A stretch of 64,000 nucleotides of DNA from Polaromonas sp. YR568 (GTDB taxonomy: Bacteria > Pseudomonadota > Gammaproteobacteria > Burkholderiales > Burkholderiaceae_C): the NCBI RefSeq assembly GCF_900116715.1, contig NZ_FPBM01000002.1, positions 598,589 through 662,588 of the forward strand, given 5' to 3'. Position 1 is the first letter of the stretch. Each line of letters begins with the position of its first letter. The notes beneath the pieces are model-generated. The model saw nothing but the letters and a program-made list of their open reading frames with translations, was not told the DNA's origin and did not search any database. Made by a program: the position numbers and the translations under genes. Of the stretch, positions 19,379 to 28,089 are shown one piece after another.

Positions 19379-19407
19379 ATCTTAGGGTAAACCCTTAATT
19401 TCGTCAA
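19379..19407 (-). promoter_or_regulatory. Sigma-70 promoter of the 42-residue gene with embedded palindrome
   Basis: On the minus strand TTGACG (19402-19407) and TAAGAT (19379-19384) are exactly 17 bases apart. The spacer contains the inverted repeat AGGGT-TT-ACCCT (19384-19395), which abuts the -10 box and could be an operator. Transcription should start near 19372, giving a leader of about 34 bases. Confidence 0.7.
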
Positions 19408-19440
19408 TCAACCGCCCTCAAAACCGGCTTGTCGCCAGGC

Positions 19441-20835
19441 TCAGCCCACCATATTCCCCGGCACCACCCACTGGTCAAACTGCTCGGCAGTGACATGGCC
19501 GGAGGCCAGCGCTGCATCGCGCAGGCTGCTGCCTTCCTTGTGGGCCTTCTTGGCGATGAAGGCGGCCTTGTCGTAGCCGATGTGCGTGTTGAGCGCCGTC
19601 ACCAGCATCAGCGAGCGATCGACCAGCTCGGTGATGCGTTCACGATTCGGCTCTATGCCCACAGCGCAATGGTCGTTAAAACTCACCATGCCATCGGCCA
19701 GCAGGCGCACGCTTTGCAAAAAGTTGTGCGCCACCATGGGCCTGAACACATTGAGTTCAAAGTTGCCCGATGCTCCACCAAAGTTGATGGCGACGTCGTT
19801 ACCGAACACCTGTGCCGCCAGCATCGTGACGGCTTCGCTCTGCGTCGGGTTGACCTTGCCCGGCATGATGGACGAGCCGGGTTCATTCTCGGGAATGCTG
19901 AGTTCGCCGATGCCGCTGCGCGGGCCGCTGGCCAGCCAGCGCACATCGTTGGCGATCTTCATCATGCTGGCAGCCAGCGTCTTCAAAGCACCATGCGCAT
20001 GCACCAGGCCGTCTACAGAGGCCAATGCTTCAAACTTGTTGGGCGCGGTGACAAAGGGCAAGCCGGTAAGAGCAGCCAGCTCAGCCGCCACCTGCTCCGC
20101 ATAGCCCTTGGGTGCGTTCAGGCCAGTGCCGACGGCGGTGCCGCCCAGCGCCAGTTCATACAGATGCGGCAAGGCGGCGCGCACATGTTTTTCGCCATGG
20201 TCCAGCTGCGCCACATACCCCGAGAACTCCTGGCCCAGGGTGAGCGGCGTCGCATCCTGCAGGTGGGTGCGGCCAATCTTGACGATGCCGCCAAAGTCTT
20301 TGGCCTTTTGCGCCAGCGTGCCGCGCAGCTTCGAAATCGCCGGCAGCAGCTTGTGCGTCAACGCCTCCACCGCAGCCACATGCATGGCGGTGGGAAACAC
20401 GTCATTGGACGACTGGCTGCGATTGACGTCGTCGTTGGGGTGCACCAGCCGGCCTTCGCCGCGCTCGCCGCCCAAAATTTCACTGGCGCGGTTGGCCAGT
20501 ACTTCGTTGACGTTCATATTGGTCTGCGTGCCGGAGCCCGTCTGCCAGACCACCAGGGGAAATTCGTCCGCGTGCTTGCCGGCGATCACCTCGTCGGCCG
20601 CGGCCACGATCGCCTTCGTCTTCTTCTCGTCCTGCAAGCCCAGCGCGTGGTTGACCCTGGCCGACGAACGCTTGACCTGCGCCAGCGCCTTGATGATTTC
20701 GCGCGGCTGCTGCTCGCCGGAGATGTCAAAGTTCTGCAGGGAACGCTGCGTCTGCGCGCCCCAGAGTTTGTTGGCCGGCACTTCGATGGGGCCGAAGGTG
20801 TCGCGCTCCGTGCGCGTGGTGCTGCTTGTCGTCAT
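19441..20835 (-). CDS. fumC: Class II fumarate hydratase (iron-independent)
   Basis: FumC hydrates fumarate to L-malate in the TCA cycle without an iron-sulfur cluster. The protein of 464 residues shows the superfamily signature [16 protein letters not shown], the substrate-site motif [14 protein letters not shown], and [20 protein letters not shown]. Start 20835 gives [20 protein letters not shown] with AGGA upstream; the frame to 20937 is leader. It is divergent from a class I fumarase, with a Fur-like box in the 214-base region between them. Confidence 0.96.
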   Translation of the reverse strand: MTTSSTTRTERDTFGPIEVPANKLWGAQTQRSLQNFDISGEQQPREIIKALAQVKRSSARVNHALGLQDEKKTKAIVAAADEVIAGKHADEFPLVVWQTGSGTQTNMNVNEVLANRASEILGGERGEGRLVHPNDDVNRSQSSNDVFPTAMHVAAVEALTHKLLPAISKLRGTLAQKAKDFGGIVKIGRTHLQDATPLTLGQEFSGYVAQLDHGEKHVRAALPHLYELALGGTAVGTGLNAPKGYAEQVAAELAALTGLPFVTAPNKFEALASVDGLVHAHGALKTLAASMMKIANDVRWLASGPRSGIGELSIPENEPGSSIMPGKVNPTQSEAVTMLAAQVFGNDVAINFGGASGNFELNVFRPMVAHNFLQSVRLLADGMVSFNDHCAVGIEPNRERITELVDRSLMLVTALNTHIGYDKAAFIAKKAHKEGSSLRDAALASGHVTAEQFDQWVVPGNMVG

Positions 20836-20919
20836 GGAATGTCCTGCGCTGTCAAAAAGAAGGAGAGAGGGGAGAGAAAAGAGGAAAAACAAAAGGGTAA
20901 GGATGCAAGTATGACGGCA

Positions 20920-20938
20920 AACGAGAAAGATTCTCATC
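20920..20938. promoter_or_regulatory. Fur-like box between the two fumarase genes
   Basis: AACGAGAAAGATTCTCATC matches the frequent Fur target AATGAGAATGATTCTCATT at 16 of 19 positions. It lies 85 bases upstream of fumC and 112 bases upstream of the class I gene. Fur repression of the iron-free enzyme under iron sufficiency is known in other proteobacteria (for example fumC of Pseudomonas); here it is inferred from the site. Confidence 0.6.
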
Positions 20939-21049
20939 TAAAGGGTTTTGCCGAAAGCCGTCGGCCGGGCCGGGCGCCGGGGATAATTGCAGGGTTTGCC
21001 CGGAATTCCCATAACGCCCCTCGAAACGATCCCTCACGACGACCCCACC

Positions 21050-22600
21050 ATGACCACGATCAAGCAAGCCGACCTCATCGAATCCGTAGCCGCTGCCCTG
21101 CAATACATCAGCTACTACCACCCCACCGACTACATCGCCCACCTGGCACGCGCCTATGAGCGCGAGCAAAGCCCCGCAGCCAAAGACGCAATCGCGCAGA
21201 TTCTCACCAACAGCAAGATGAGCGCGACCGGCCAGCGCCCCATCTGCCAGGACACCGGCATCGTCAATGTGTTCCTCAAAGTCGGCATGGATGTGCGCTG
21301 GGAAGGCTTTACCGGCAGCCTGGACGACGCCATCAACGAGGGCGTGCGGCGCGGCTACAACCACCCCGACAACACCCTGCGTGCCTCGGTGGTGGCCGAC
21401 CCGCAGTTCGACCGCAAGAACACCAAGGACAACACACCGGCCGTGATCTTCACCGAGCTGGTGCCCGGCAACACCATCGACGTCACCGTGGCGGCCAAGG
21501 GCGGCGGCAGTGAAAACAAAAGCAAGATGGTCATGCTCAACCCCGGCGACTCGGTGGTCGACTGGGTGCTCAAGACCGTGCCCACCATGGGCGCCGGCTG
21601 GTGCCCGCCCGGCATGCTGGGCATAGGCATTGGCGGCACCGCCGAGAAAGCCGTGCTGATGGCCAAGGAAAGCCTGATGGACGATCTCGACATGTACGAG
21701 CTGCAAGCCAAATCGTCTTCGGGCGCCACGCTGACCAAGACCGAAGAGCTGCGACTTGAATTGTTTGAAAAGGTCAACGCGCTGGGCATAGGCGCGCAGG
21801 GCCTGGGCGGCCTCACCACTGTGCTCGACATCAAGATCAAGATGTATCCGACACACGCGGCCAGCAAGCCCGTGGCGATGATCCCCAACTGCGCCGCCAC
21901 GCGCCATGCGCACTTCGTGATGGACGGCAGCGGCCCGGTCTACCTGGACCCGCCGTCGCTGGACCTCTGGCCCAACGTGAACTGGACGCCCGACTACCAA
22001 AAGAGCAAGAAGGTCGACCTCAACACGCTCACGAAAGAAGAAGTCGCCAGCTGGAAGCCCGGCCAGACCCTGCTGCTCAACGGCAAGATGCTGACCGGCC
22101 GCGACGCCGCGCACAAGCGCATCAAAGACATGCTGGCCAAGGGCGAAAAACTGCCGGTGGATTTCACCAACCGCGTCATTTACTACGTCGGCCCGGTCGA
22201 TCCTGTGCGTGATGAAGCCGTGGGCCCCGCCGGCCCGACCACCGCCACCCGCATGGACGGCTTCACTGAAATGATGCTGGCCGAAACCGGCCTGATCTCG
22301 ATGATCGGCAAGTCCGAGCGCGGCCCGGTTGCCATCGAAGCCATCAAGAAGCACAAGAGCGCTTACCTGATGGCCGTCGGCGGTGCGGCCTACCTGGTCA
22401 GCAAGGCCATCAAGACTGCCAAGGTCATCGGCTTTGCCGACCTGGGCATGGAAGCGATCTACGAATTCGACGTGGTCGACATGCCGGTCACGGTAGCGGT
22501 GGATGCGGGCGGCACCAGCGCCCACATCACCGGCCCGGCCGAGTGGCAAAAGAAGATCGCCACCGGCGAGTTCAAGAAAATCCCAGTCGCAGCCGCGTGA
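21050..22600 (+). CDS. Class I fumarate hydratase (iron-sulfur)
   Basis: A 516-residue single-chain class I fumarase, oxygen-sensitive and dependent on a [4Fe-4S] cluster. Landmarks are RPICQDTGIVNVFLKVGMD (the first cluster cysteine region), VPTMGAGWCPPGMLGIGIGG, IPNCAATRHAHFVMDGSG, and the C-terminal beta-domain motif PVDPVRDEAVGPAGPTTATR. The start MTTIKQADLIESVAAALQYI is chosen from family similarity. L-tartrate dehydratase-type activity cannot be excluded, but the full-length fused form favours fumarase. It is followed 17 bases later by murI, perhaps as one transcript. Confidence 0.92.
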   Translation: MTTIKQADLIESVAAALQYISYYHPTDYIAHLARAYEREQSPAAKDAIAQILTNSKMSATGQRPICQDTGIVNVFLKVGMDVRWEGFTGSLDDAINEGVRRGYNHPDNTLRASVVADPQFDRKNTKDNTPAVIFTELVPGNTIDVTVAAKGGGSENKSKMVMLNPGDSVVDWVLKTVPTMGAGWCPPGMLGIGIGGTAEKAVLMAKESLMDDLDMYELQAKSSSGATLTKTEELRLELFEKVNALGIGAQGLGGLTTVLDIKIKMYPTHAASKPVAMIPNCAATRHAHFVMDGSGPVYLDPPSLDLWPNVNWTPDYQKSKKVDLNTLTKEEVASWKPGQTLLLNGKMLTGRDAAHKRIKDMLAKGEKLPVDFTNRVIYYVGPVDPVRDEAVGPAGPTTATRMDGFTEMMLAETGLISMIGKSERGPVAIEAIKKHKSAYLMAVGGAAYLVSKAIKTAKVIGFADLGMEAIYEFDVVDMPVTVAVDAGGTSAHITGPAEWQKKIATGEFKKIPVAAA

Positions 22601-22617
22601 CCCAAAGCCAGGCCGAT

Positions 22618-23394
22618 ATGACCCGGCCAGTCGGCGTGTTCGACAGCGGCGTGGGCGGCCTCAGCGTCTTCAAGGCGCTGCGGGCGCACATGCCCGCCGA
22701 GGCTTTTGTCTATCTGGCCGACAGCCGGTTTGCGCCCTACGGCGAGCGGGGCGATGCTTTTGTCATCGAGCGCACCCGTGCCGTTGTGCGGCAATTGCGT
22801 GATGAGTATGCAATCAAGGCGCTGGTGATCGCGTGCAACACTGCGACCGCGGCAGCAATCCACCTCGTGAGAGCCGAGCACCCCGACCTGCCCCTGGTCG
22901 GCGTCGAACCGGCGCTCAAGCCTGCGGTCGCATTAAGCAAGACAGGTCGCATCGGCGTGATGGCGACGCGCGGCACGGTGCAAAGCAGCAAGCTGCGCGC
23001 CTTGCACGACTCGCTGAAAGGCCAGGCCGAGTTCATCCTGCAGCCCTGCGACGGTTTGGCCGACGCGATACAGAACCACGATGTCGCGCGCATCAATGCG
23101 CTGTGCGGGCAATACACGCAAGCGATCGGGCCCTTCGGCAACCAGCCAGGGCAAGTCGACGCCCTGGTGCTGGGTTGCACGCATTACGCCTTCGCGTGGG
23201 ACACACTGCAGGCGCTGGTGGGCCCCGATGTACGCCTGATCGAAACCGGCGAGCCGGTTGCGCGGCAAACCCGACGCCTGCTTGAAGCCGCCGGGCAGCT
23301 GCGGCAAGGCAGCGTACCCGGCAGCGTCACGCTGCTGGCGACGGGACCGCAAGAAGCGCTGAACGCCGCAGCGAAACGTTGGCTGAACCTGTAG
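22618..23394 (+). CDS. murI: Glutamate racemase
   Basis: MurI supplies D-glutamate for peptidoglycan. The 258-residue protein carries the N-terminal VGVFDSGVGGLSVFKAL. The first catalytic cysteine is in LVIACNTATAAA (C73) and the second in LVLGCTHYAF near residue 184. The substrate motif FAPYGERG is also present. It starts 17 bases behind the class I fumarase gene and is likely cotranscribed with it. Confidence 0.95.
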   Translation: MTRPVGVFDSGVGGLSVFKALRAHMPAEAFVYLADSRFAPYGERGDAFVIERTRAVVRQLRDEYAIKALVIACNTATAAAIHLVRAEHPDLPLVGVEPALKPAVALSKTGRIGVMATRGTVQSSKLRALHDSLKGQAEFILQPCDGLADAIQNHDVARINALCGQYTQAIGPFGNQPGQVDALVLGCTHYAFAWDTLQALVGPDVRLIETGEPVARQTRRLLEAAGQLRQGSVPGSVTLLATGPQEALNAAAKRWLNL

Positions 23395-23448
23395 CGCCGG
23401 CTTGAAGGATCGACACCGAGGATTCACAAGTTCAGATTTGACCTGAGC

Positions 23449-24444
23449 TTATTGCGGCTTCAGCCCCACATTGCGCGCAAGGGTGCGCCAACGCTCCGAC
23501 TCCGACCGCAGGAATCCACGCAGCTGGTCGCGCGAGGTGCCCTTCATCTCAACCCCAAGCGCAGACATGCGCTCCACCACCTTGAAATCCGACATCGACG
23601 TCAGGAGTTCCAGGCGAAGCCTCTCGGTGACCTCGAGCGGCGTGGTCGCCGGGGCCACCAGCGCCCACCACTGGGCCACATCCATGTTCTTCAGGCCGAG
23701 TTCCGTCATCGTCGGCAAGGAACGCAGGATAGGAACATCAGAACGCTTGCGGCCCGTCACCGCCAGGGCTTTGACTTTTCCGGAAGCCATCAGGCTGGAG
23801 CCCGTCGCCAGCGTGGCGAAGTAGGAGCCCACCTGTCCTGCAGCCAGGTCCACCATGGCCGGTGCGCCGCCCTTGTAGGGAATCATGTTGAACTTGATTT
23901 TGGTTTCCTGGGAAAAGAGCTCACCCACCAGGTGACTGATGGACCCCGTGCCGCTGTTCGCCATCGCAGGCGGCCCACCCTTGGTCGTCGAGGCGGTTTT
24001 CAGGAAGGTCTTGAAGTCTGCATTCTCGGGGCCCATGCCGGTGAACAGCACCATGGGCGAAGTGCCCACCAGCGTGATCGGCGTGAAGTCACGCAGCATG
24101 TCGTAAGGCAGGTTGGCGACAACCGCGGGTGCATACACATGAGACAACTCGACGATCGCCAGTGTGTAGCCATCGGGCGCCGACTTGGCAGCCTGATCAA
24201 TCCCCACGTGGCCCGCGCCCCCCGGCCTGTTGTCGACGATGACCGGCTGCTTCAGCCCTTCACTCAGGCGCTGTGCCAGCACGCGGGTAATGGCATCCGT
24301 GCTGCCGCCTGTTGCCCAGGGAACGATGATCTTGATGGGCTTGTCCGGGTAAGCAGCCCATGCGGGTGCCGCGCCAAGCGCCAGAGTCGCAGCGGAACCT
24401 GCAAGCAGGGTACGACGCTTGATGGGGAATGTTCGAACTGACAT
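23449..24444 (-). CDS. Bug/TctC family periplasmic substrate-binding protein
   Basis: A 331-residue orphan binding protein. The N-terminus (FPIKRRTLLAGSAATLALGA, then APAWA) is a signal peptide with a twin-arginine-like KRR start. Family motifs are YPDKPIKIIVPWATGGSTDA and VDNRPGGAGHVGIDQAAKSA. No membrane partners are adjacent. It lies downstream of the LysR gene on the same strand, after a 298-base gap in which I see only a weak GTGCGC/GCGCAC inverted repeat with a T run and A/T-rich sequence. The ligand cannot be told. Confidence 0.92.
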   Translation of the reverse strand: MSVRTFPIKRRTLLAGSAATLALGAAPAWAAYPDKPIKIIVPWATGGSTDAITRVLAQRLSEGLKQPVIVDNRPGGAGHVGIDQAAKSAPDGYTLAIVELSHVYAPAVVANLPYDMLRDFTPITLVGTSPMVLFTGMGPENADFKTFLKTASTTKGGPPAMANSGTGSISHLVGELFSQETKIKFNMIPYKGGAPAMVDLAAGQVGSYFATLATGSSLMASGKVKALAVTGRKRSDVPILRSLPTMTELGLKNMDVAQWWALVAPATTPLEVTERLRLELLTSMSDFKVVERMSALGVEMKGTSRDQLRGFLRSESERWRTLARNVGLKPQ

Positions 24445-24742
24445 GAATGCTCCTGTTGTATTGGTCGAATACGTCTGACGATTCCACCTCCTCTTGGACA
24501 TCGTCAGCGTTCGGCGAGCGTACACCTTGGATAGAAAAAACCGTAGCGTTACCGCGCGGGTACAGCACCTTCATGTGGTTCACGTCCAACATTTTTCCGT
24601 ATGTTTGTTTGTGCATAAGCGTGCGCCCGTCAAAAAATTAGCGCGCACTTTTTTTGCAAAGTAATCAGAAAGTCAACGTCACATCGAAGGCTTGCGTCGT
24701 GCACCTCAAAACATTTTTTGGTGCTTGAATTTTTGGCTTCTA

Positions 24743-25630
24743 CTACGCGCTCTGCGAAGGTGGAGCCGACGCACTGCGTATCAAACCGAGGTTGGCTTTG
24801 AGCATGTCGAACACTTTGCGCGTCACCGGGTTGATGACATTCCTGCGAATGAAAAGGTAGTAATCGAGATCGGGCAATCGTGGCAGGCCGTCGTTTTCTC
24901 CGAGCACACGCAGGTCAGGGCCCGCGGTTTCAATGCTGCGCGCGGTCACGCCCAGGCCCGCACGCAGCGCGGCCTTGATGCCGATCAGGCTCGACGCCGT
25001 GTAGTTGGGCGACCATGCAATGCCGGCTGCATCGAGTGCTTCGCGCGCAAGCCGGTGAAACACGCTGGGGCCTTCCACCAGAATCAGCGGCACCGGTTTG
25101 GCGCGGTCATGCACATAGCTGGCCGAGCACAGCCACACCGTGGGTGAAGTGCGCAGCACCACGCCGTCCAGCCCCGGATCGTTGCGGTTGGAAATCGTCA
25201 TGTCGATCTCGCCGCGCTTGAGCGACTCCATCAGGAAGGGGCTGCGCCCTACATGGATGTCGAGCTGCAGCAGCGGCGACGCGCGCGCCACCTGCGCCAG
25301 CAGCGTGGGCAGCATGGTATCGGCCACATCGTGCGGCGCGCCAATGCGCAGCACACCTTCCAGGTTGCCTTGCTGCAGGCTGCGCAGTGCGTCGTCATTG
25401 ATGGCCAGCAGGTGGCGCGCGTAGTCGAGCAGCTTTTGCCCATGCGGCGTCAGGCGTTTGTTGCGGCCCTGCTTTTCAAACAGGGGGTGGCCTATCTGGT
25501 CTTCCAGGCGCTGCATCTGCTGCGTCACCGCCGACTGCGTTTTTCCGAGATGGATCGCCGCACCGGCGAAGCTGTCTTGCTCGTCGATGGCGACCAGGGA
25601 CCTCAGCAATTCCAGGTCAAGGGTTTTCAT
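24743..25630 (-). CDS. LysR family regulator of the divergent sulfur-compound gene set
   Basis: A 295-residue LysR-type regulator. The helix-turn-helix is DSFAGAAIHLGKTQSAVTQQ, followed by MQRLEDQIGHPLFEKQGRNK and an effector domain starting GVLRIGAPHDVADTMLPTLL. The single divergent operon begins 132 bases away with a thiol dioxygenase-like cupin gene. A T-N11-A box sits directly upstream of that operon's -35 box. Activation of the operon in response to a sulfur compound is inference from position. Confidence 0.88.
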   Translation of the reverse strand: MKTLDLELLRSLVAIDEQDSFAGAAIHLGKTQSAVTQQMQRLEDQIGHPLFEKQGRNKRLTPHGQKLLDYARHLLAINDDALRSLQQGNLEGVLRIGAPHDVADTMLPTLLAQVARASPLLQLDIHVGRSPFLMESLKRGEIDMTISNRNDPGLDGVVLRTSPTVWLCSASYVHDRAKPVPLILVEGPSVFHRLAREALDAAGIAWSPNYTASSLIGIKAALRAGLGVTARSIETAGPDLRVLGENDGLPRLPDLDYYLFIRRNVINPVTRKVFDMLKANLGLIRSASAPPSQSA

Positions 25631-25681
25631 GTGGGGAAGCTCCTCTGCGCCATCTTCATATTACAAAAGCTAATGCGTTTA

Positions 25682-25724
25682 TCTCAATTTCTGAGTTGTT
25701 TGAACAATACGGCTTGACTATATT
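25682..25724 (+). promoter_or_regulatory. LysR-type operator and promoter of the sulfur-compound operon
   Basis: CTCA-N5-TGAG (25683-25695) fits T-N11-A (T25682, A25694) and directly abuts TTGTTT (25696-25701). TATATT (25719-25724) follows at 17-base spacing. A second inverted repeat, TTGTT-TG-AACAA, covers the -35 box. This is the usual layout of a LysR-activated promoter. Confidence 0.55.
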
Positions 25725-25762
25725 AAGTCCATTAATTCGAAATCTCTCTCAGGAAAACGCCC

Positions 25763-26350
25763 ATGAACGCAGCAGCAGAACGCAGTGAGGTGGTTGGCGC
25801 CGCCATTCAAAACATTAAGTTTATTGTTGGAAGCGGCGAAGCAAACCGCCAGTCCCTGGCCAAAGTACTGGCGGTGCTGAACCAGCTGGCCGGCCGCAAG
25901 GAGCTATGGAGCGACGCCGATTTCACCTCGCCCGTCAGCCCCGAACTGCAGGCGCGCTACCTGATCGCCGAAGACGCCGACCAGAGCTTTGCGCTGTACC
26001 TCAACGTGATGCGTCCAGGCAAACGCATCGTGCCGCACAACCACACGACCTGGGCCTGCATCAGCGCCGTCGAAGGCACCGAGATCAACCGCGTGTATGA
26101 ACGCCAGGATGACGGCTCGGTGCCGGGCAAGGCACAGCTCAAGGAGGTCAGCTCCGTCGTGGTCGAGCCCGGCACAGGCATCGCGCTGATGCCCGAAGAC
26201 ATTCACTCGGTGGAGATCCCCGCCGGCCAGGTGATACGCCACCTGCACATGTATGGCCGCGCACTTGAAACGCTGAACACACGCACCGGCTACGACCTGG
26301 AAAAAGGCACGTACGAAACCATGGGCATCGGCGTGCAGACGCGCCGCTGA
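25763..26350 (+). CDS. Cysteine dioxygenase-like cupin (thiol dioxygenase)
   Basis: A 195-residue cupin resembling the cysteine dioxygenase/3-mercaptopropionate dioxygenase family, which oxidises a thiol to a sulfinate with non-haem iron and O2. The expected three-histidine iron site is H92 and H94 in [20 protein letters not shown], and H148 in [11 protein letters not shown] further HLHMYGR follows at residue 160. No signal peptide is visible, so it is cytoplasmic. It is the first gene of a five-gene plus-strand set with rhodanese, Bug protein, C-S lyase and exporter. Substrate (cysteine, mercaptopropionate or another thiol) cannot be fixed from sequence. Confidence 0.8.
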   Translation: MNAAAERSEVVGAAIQNIKFIVGSGEANRQSLAKVLAVLNQLAGRKELWSDADFTSPVSPELQARYLIAEDADQSFALYLNVMRPGKRIVPHNHTTWACISAVEGTEINRVYERQDDGSVPGKAQLKEVSSVVVEPGTGIALMPEDIHSVEIPAGQVIRHLHMYGRALETLNTRTGYDLEKGTYETMGIGVQTRR

Positions 26351-26422
26351 GCATCCGCCGGCTTCTTCGCCGTTTCCTCCCCGTTTCTTCCTCTCGAATC
26401 TTTCGAACATCACTTTCCATTC

Positions 26423-28024
26423 ATGACACGTTTTGTAGACGCCGCCACGCTGAAAACCTGGCTGCACGACGGCGAAGAAATCGCCCTGTTTGATGTGCGC
26501 GAACACGGCCAGTACGGCCAGTCGCATTTGTTCTACGGCATTACCCTGCCCTACAGCCGGCTGGAGCCGGACGCGCCGCGCCTGGCGCCGCGCCAAAGTG
26601 TGCGGCTGGTGGTTTATGACAGCGACGGCAGCAGTGCAGCGCCCCTGGCCGCACAACGCCTTACCGCGCTCGGCTATTCCGGTGTGCACGTGCTGCGAGG
26701 CGGCACGGCCGGCTGGCAGGCCGCCGGCCACGCCTTGTTTGCCGGCGTCAACGTACCGTCCAAAACCTTCGGCGAGCTGGCCGAGCAGGTCTATCACACG
26801 CCGCGCGTCAGCGCGACCGAGCTGGCGGCCATGCTGGATCGCAAGGACGATGTTGTCGTGCTGGACGGGCGACCGTTCTCTGAGTTCCGCAAGATGAACA
26901 TCCCGACAGCGATCAGTTGCCCCAACGGTGAGCTGGCCCTGCGCATACGGGACCTTGTGCCCAGTGAGACGACCCACATCGTGATCAACTGCGCGGGCCG
27001 CACGCGCAGCATCATAGGCGCACAAACACTGATCAACCTGGGCCTGAGCAACCCGGTGTCGGCGCTCGAGAACGGCACCCAGGGCTGGTACCTGGCCGAC
27101 CTGAAACTGGAGCACGGCGGCACACGCCGCTACGCGGAATCAGCACAGCCCGGCGAGCCCGTTGGCATGCGCGCGGCAGCACAGGCCTTGGCAAAACGTT
27201 TTAACGTACCCGTGGTCGATGCGCAGACGGTGCGCGGCTGGGCCGGCGACACGCAGCGCACGCTCTTTTTGTGCGACGTCCGCAGCCCCGAGGAATTCAC
27301 GCGCGGCAGCCTGCCCGGCGCACAGCACACGCCGGGCGGCCAGTTGATCCAGGCGACCGACCAGTACATCGGCGTGCGCCGGGCGCGGCTGGTGCTATTT
27401 GATGCGGACGGCATACGTGCACTCACAGTGGCCAGCTGGCTGCGCCAGCTGGGCCATGACGCCAGCGTGCTGGACCACGGCCTAGCCAGCGGCCTGGCCC
27501 TGCCCGCCCCAGCGCCCGCAGCCTTGCCCGCGCTGCCCGGAATCAGCACAAAAGCACTGGCGGCCGGGCTGGCCGACGGCAGCATCGCAGCCATCGACCT
27601 GCGCCCCAGCATGCAGTTTCGCCAAAGCCATATCCCGGGCACACGCTGGTCCATACGGCCGCAACTGGCAAAGGCCCTCAGCGGCGAACACCGTCCGGTG
27701 GTGCTGATTGCCGACGAGCCGGCCGTCGCGGCGTGCGCGGCCGTCGACCTTCAGGCGTTGGGCCTGAAGGCCAGCCTGCTTGAAGGCGGCCTGGACGCCT
27801 GGCGCGCCGCCGGCCTGCCGGTGGAAGCGACGGAAAACACGCCTGCCGACAGCGACTGCATCGACTACCTGTTCTTCGTGCACGACCGGCATGACGGCAA
27901 CAAGGAAGCGGCCCGCCAATACCTGGCCTGGGAAGTCAACCTGATCGGGCAACTCGATGCGCTTGAACTGAAGGCATTTCAACTGCCTGATACCACGGCC
28001 GCAGCCGCACATACGCCCGCCTGA
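26423..28024 (+). CDS. Four-domain rhodanese-like sulfurtransferase
   Basis: A 533-residue protein made of four consecutive rhodanese modules (about residues 1-105, 125-230, 260-355 and 374-467), each showing the (D)xR(xxxE/QF) start: LFDVREHGQY, VLDGRPFSEF, LCDVRSPEEF and IDLRPSMQF. Only module 2 has the active-site cysteine (C190, INCAGRTRS). In the same position module 1 has VYDSDGSSA, module 3 LFDADGIRA and module 4 IADEPAVAA. A C-terminal tail of about 65 residues (YLFFVHDRHDGNKEAARQYL) is not rhodanese. One active and three inactive modules suggest a scaffold or multi-site persulfide carrier. It lies 72 bases after the cupin gene. Confidence 0.85.
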   Translation: MTRFVDAATLKTWLHDGEEIALFDVREHGQYGQSHLFYGITLPYSRLEPDAPRLAPRQSVRLVVYDSDGSSAAPLAAQRLTALGYSGVHVLRGGTAGWQAAGHALFAGVNVPSKTFGELAEQVYHTPRVSATELAAMLDRKDDVVVLDGRPFSEFRKMNIPTAISCPNGELALRIRDLVPSETTHIVINCAGRTRSIIGAQTLINLGLSNPVSALENGTQGWYLADLKLEHGGTRRYAESAQPGEPVGMRAAAQALAKRFNVPVVDAQTVRGWAGDTQRTLFLCDVRSPEEFTRGSLPGAQHTPGGQLIQATDQYIGVRRARLVLFDADGIRALTVASWLRQLGHDASVLDHGLASGLALPAPAPAALPALPGISTKALAAGLADGSIAAIDLRPSMQFRQSHIPGTRWSIRPQLAKALSGEHRPVVLIADEPAVAACAAVDLQALGLKASLLEGGLDAWRAAGLPVEATENTPADSDCIDYLFFVHDRHDGNKEAARQYLAWEVNLIGQLDALELKAFQLPDTTAAAAHTPA

Positions 28025-28089
28025 GCCCTGCCGGCCGGGCCGCCTCGCCCTTCTTCATCTTTGTGCTTTCTTTTTTTCAGGAGCCCGCC

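Noticed and set aside
24621..24655. Possible terminator (GTGCGC...GCGCACTTTTTTT) upstream of a Bug gene
   Set aside because: The stem is only six pairs with a 16-base loop and no plus-strand gene ends before it.
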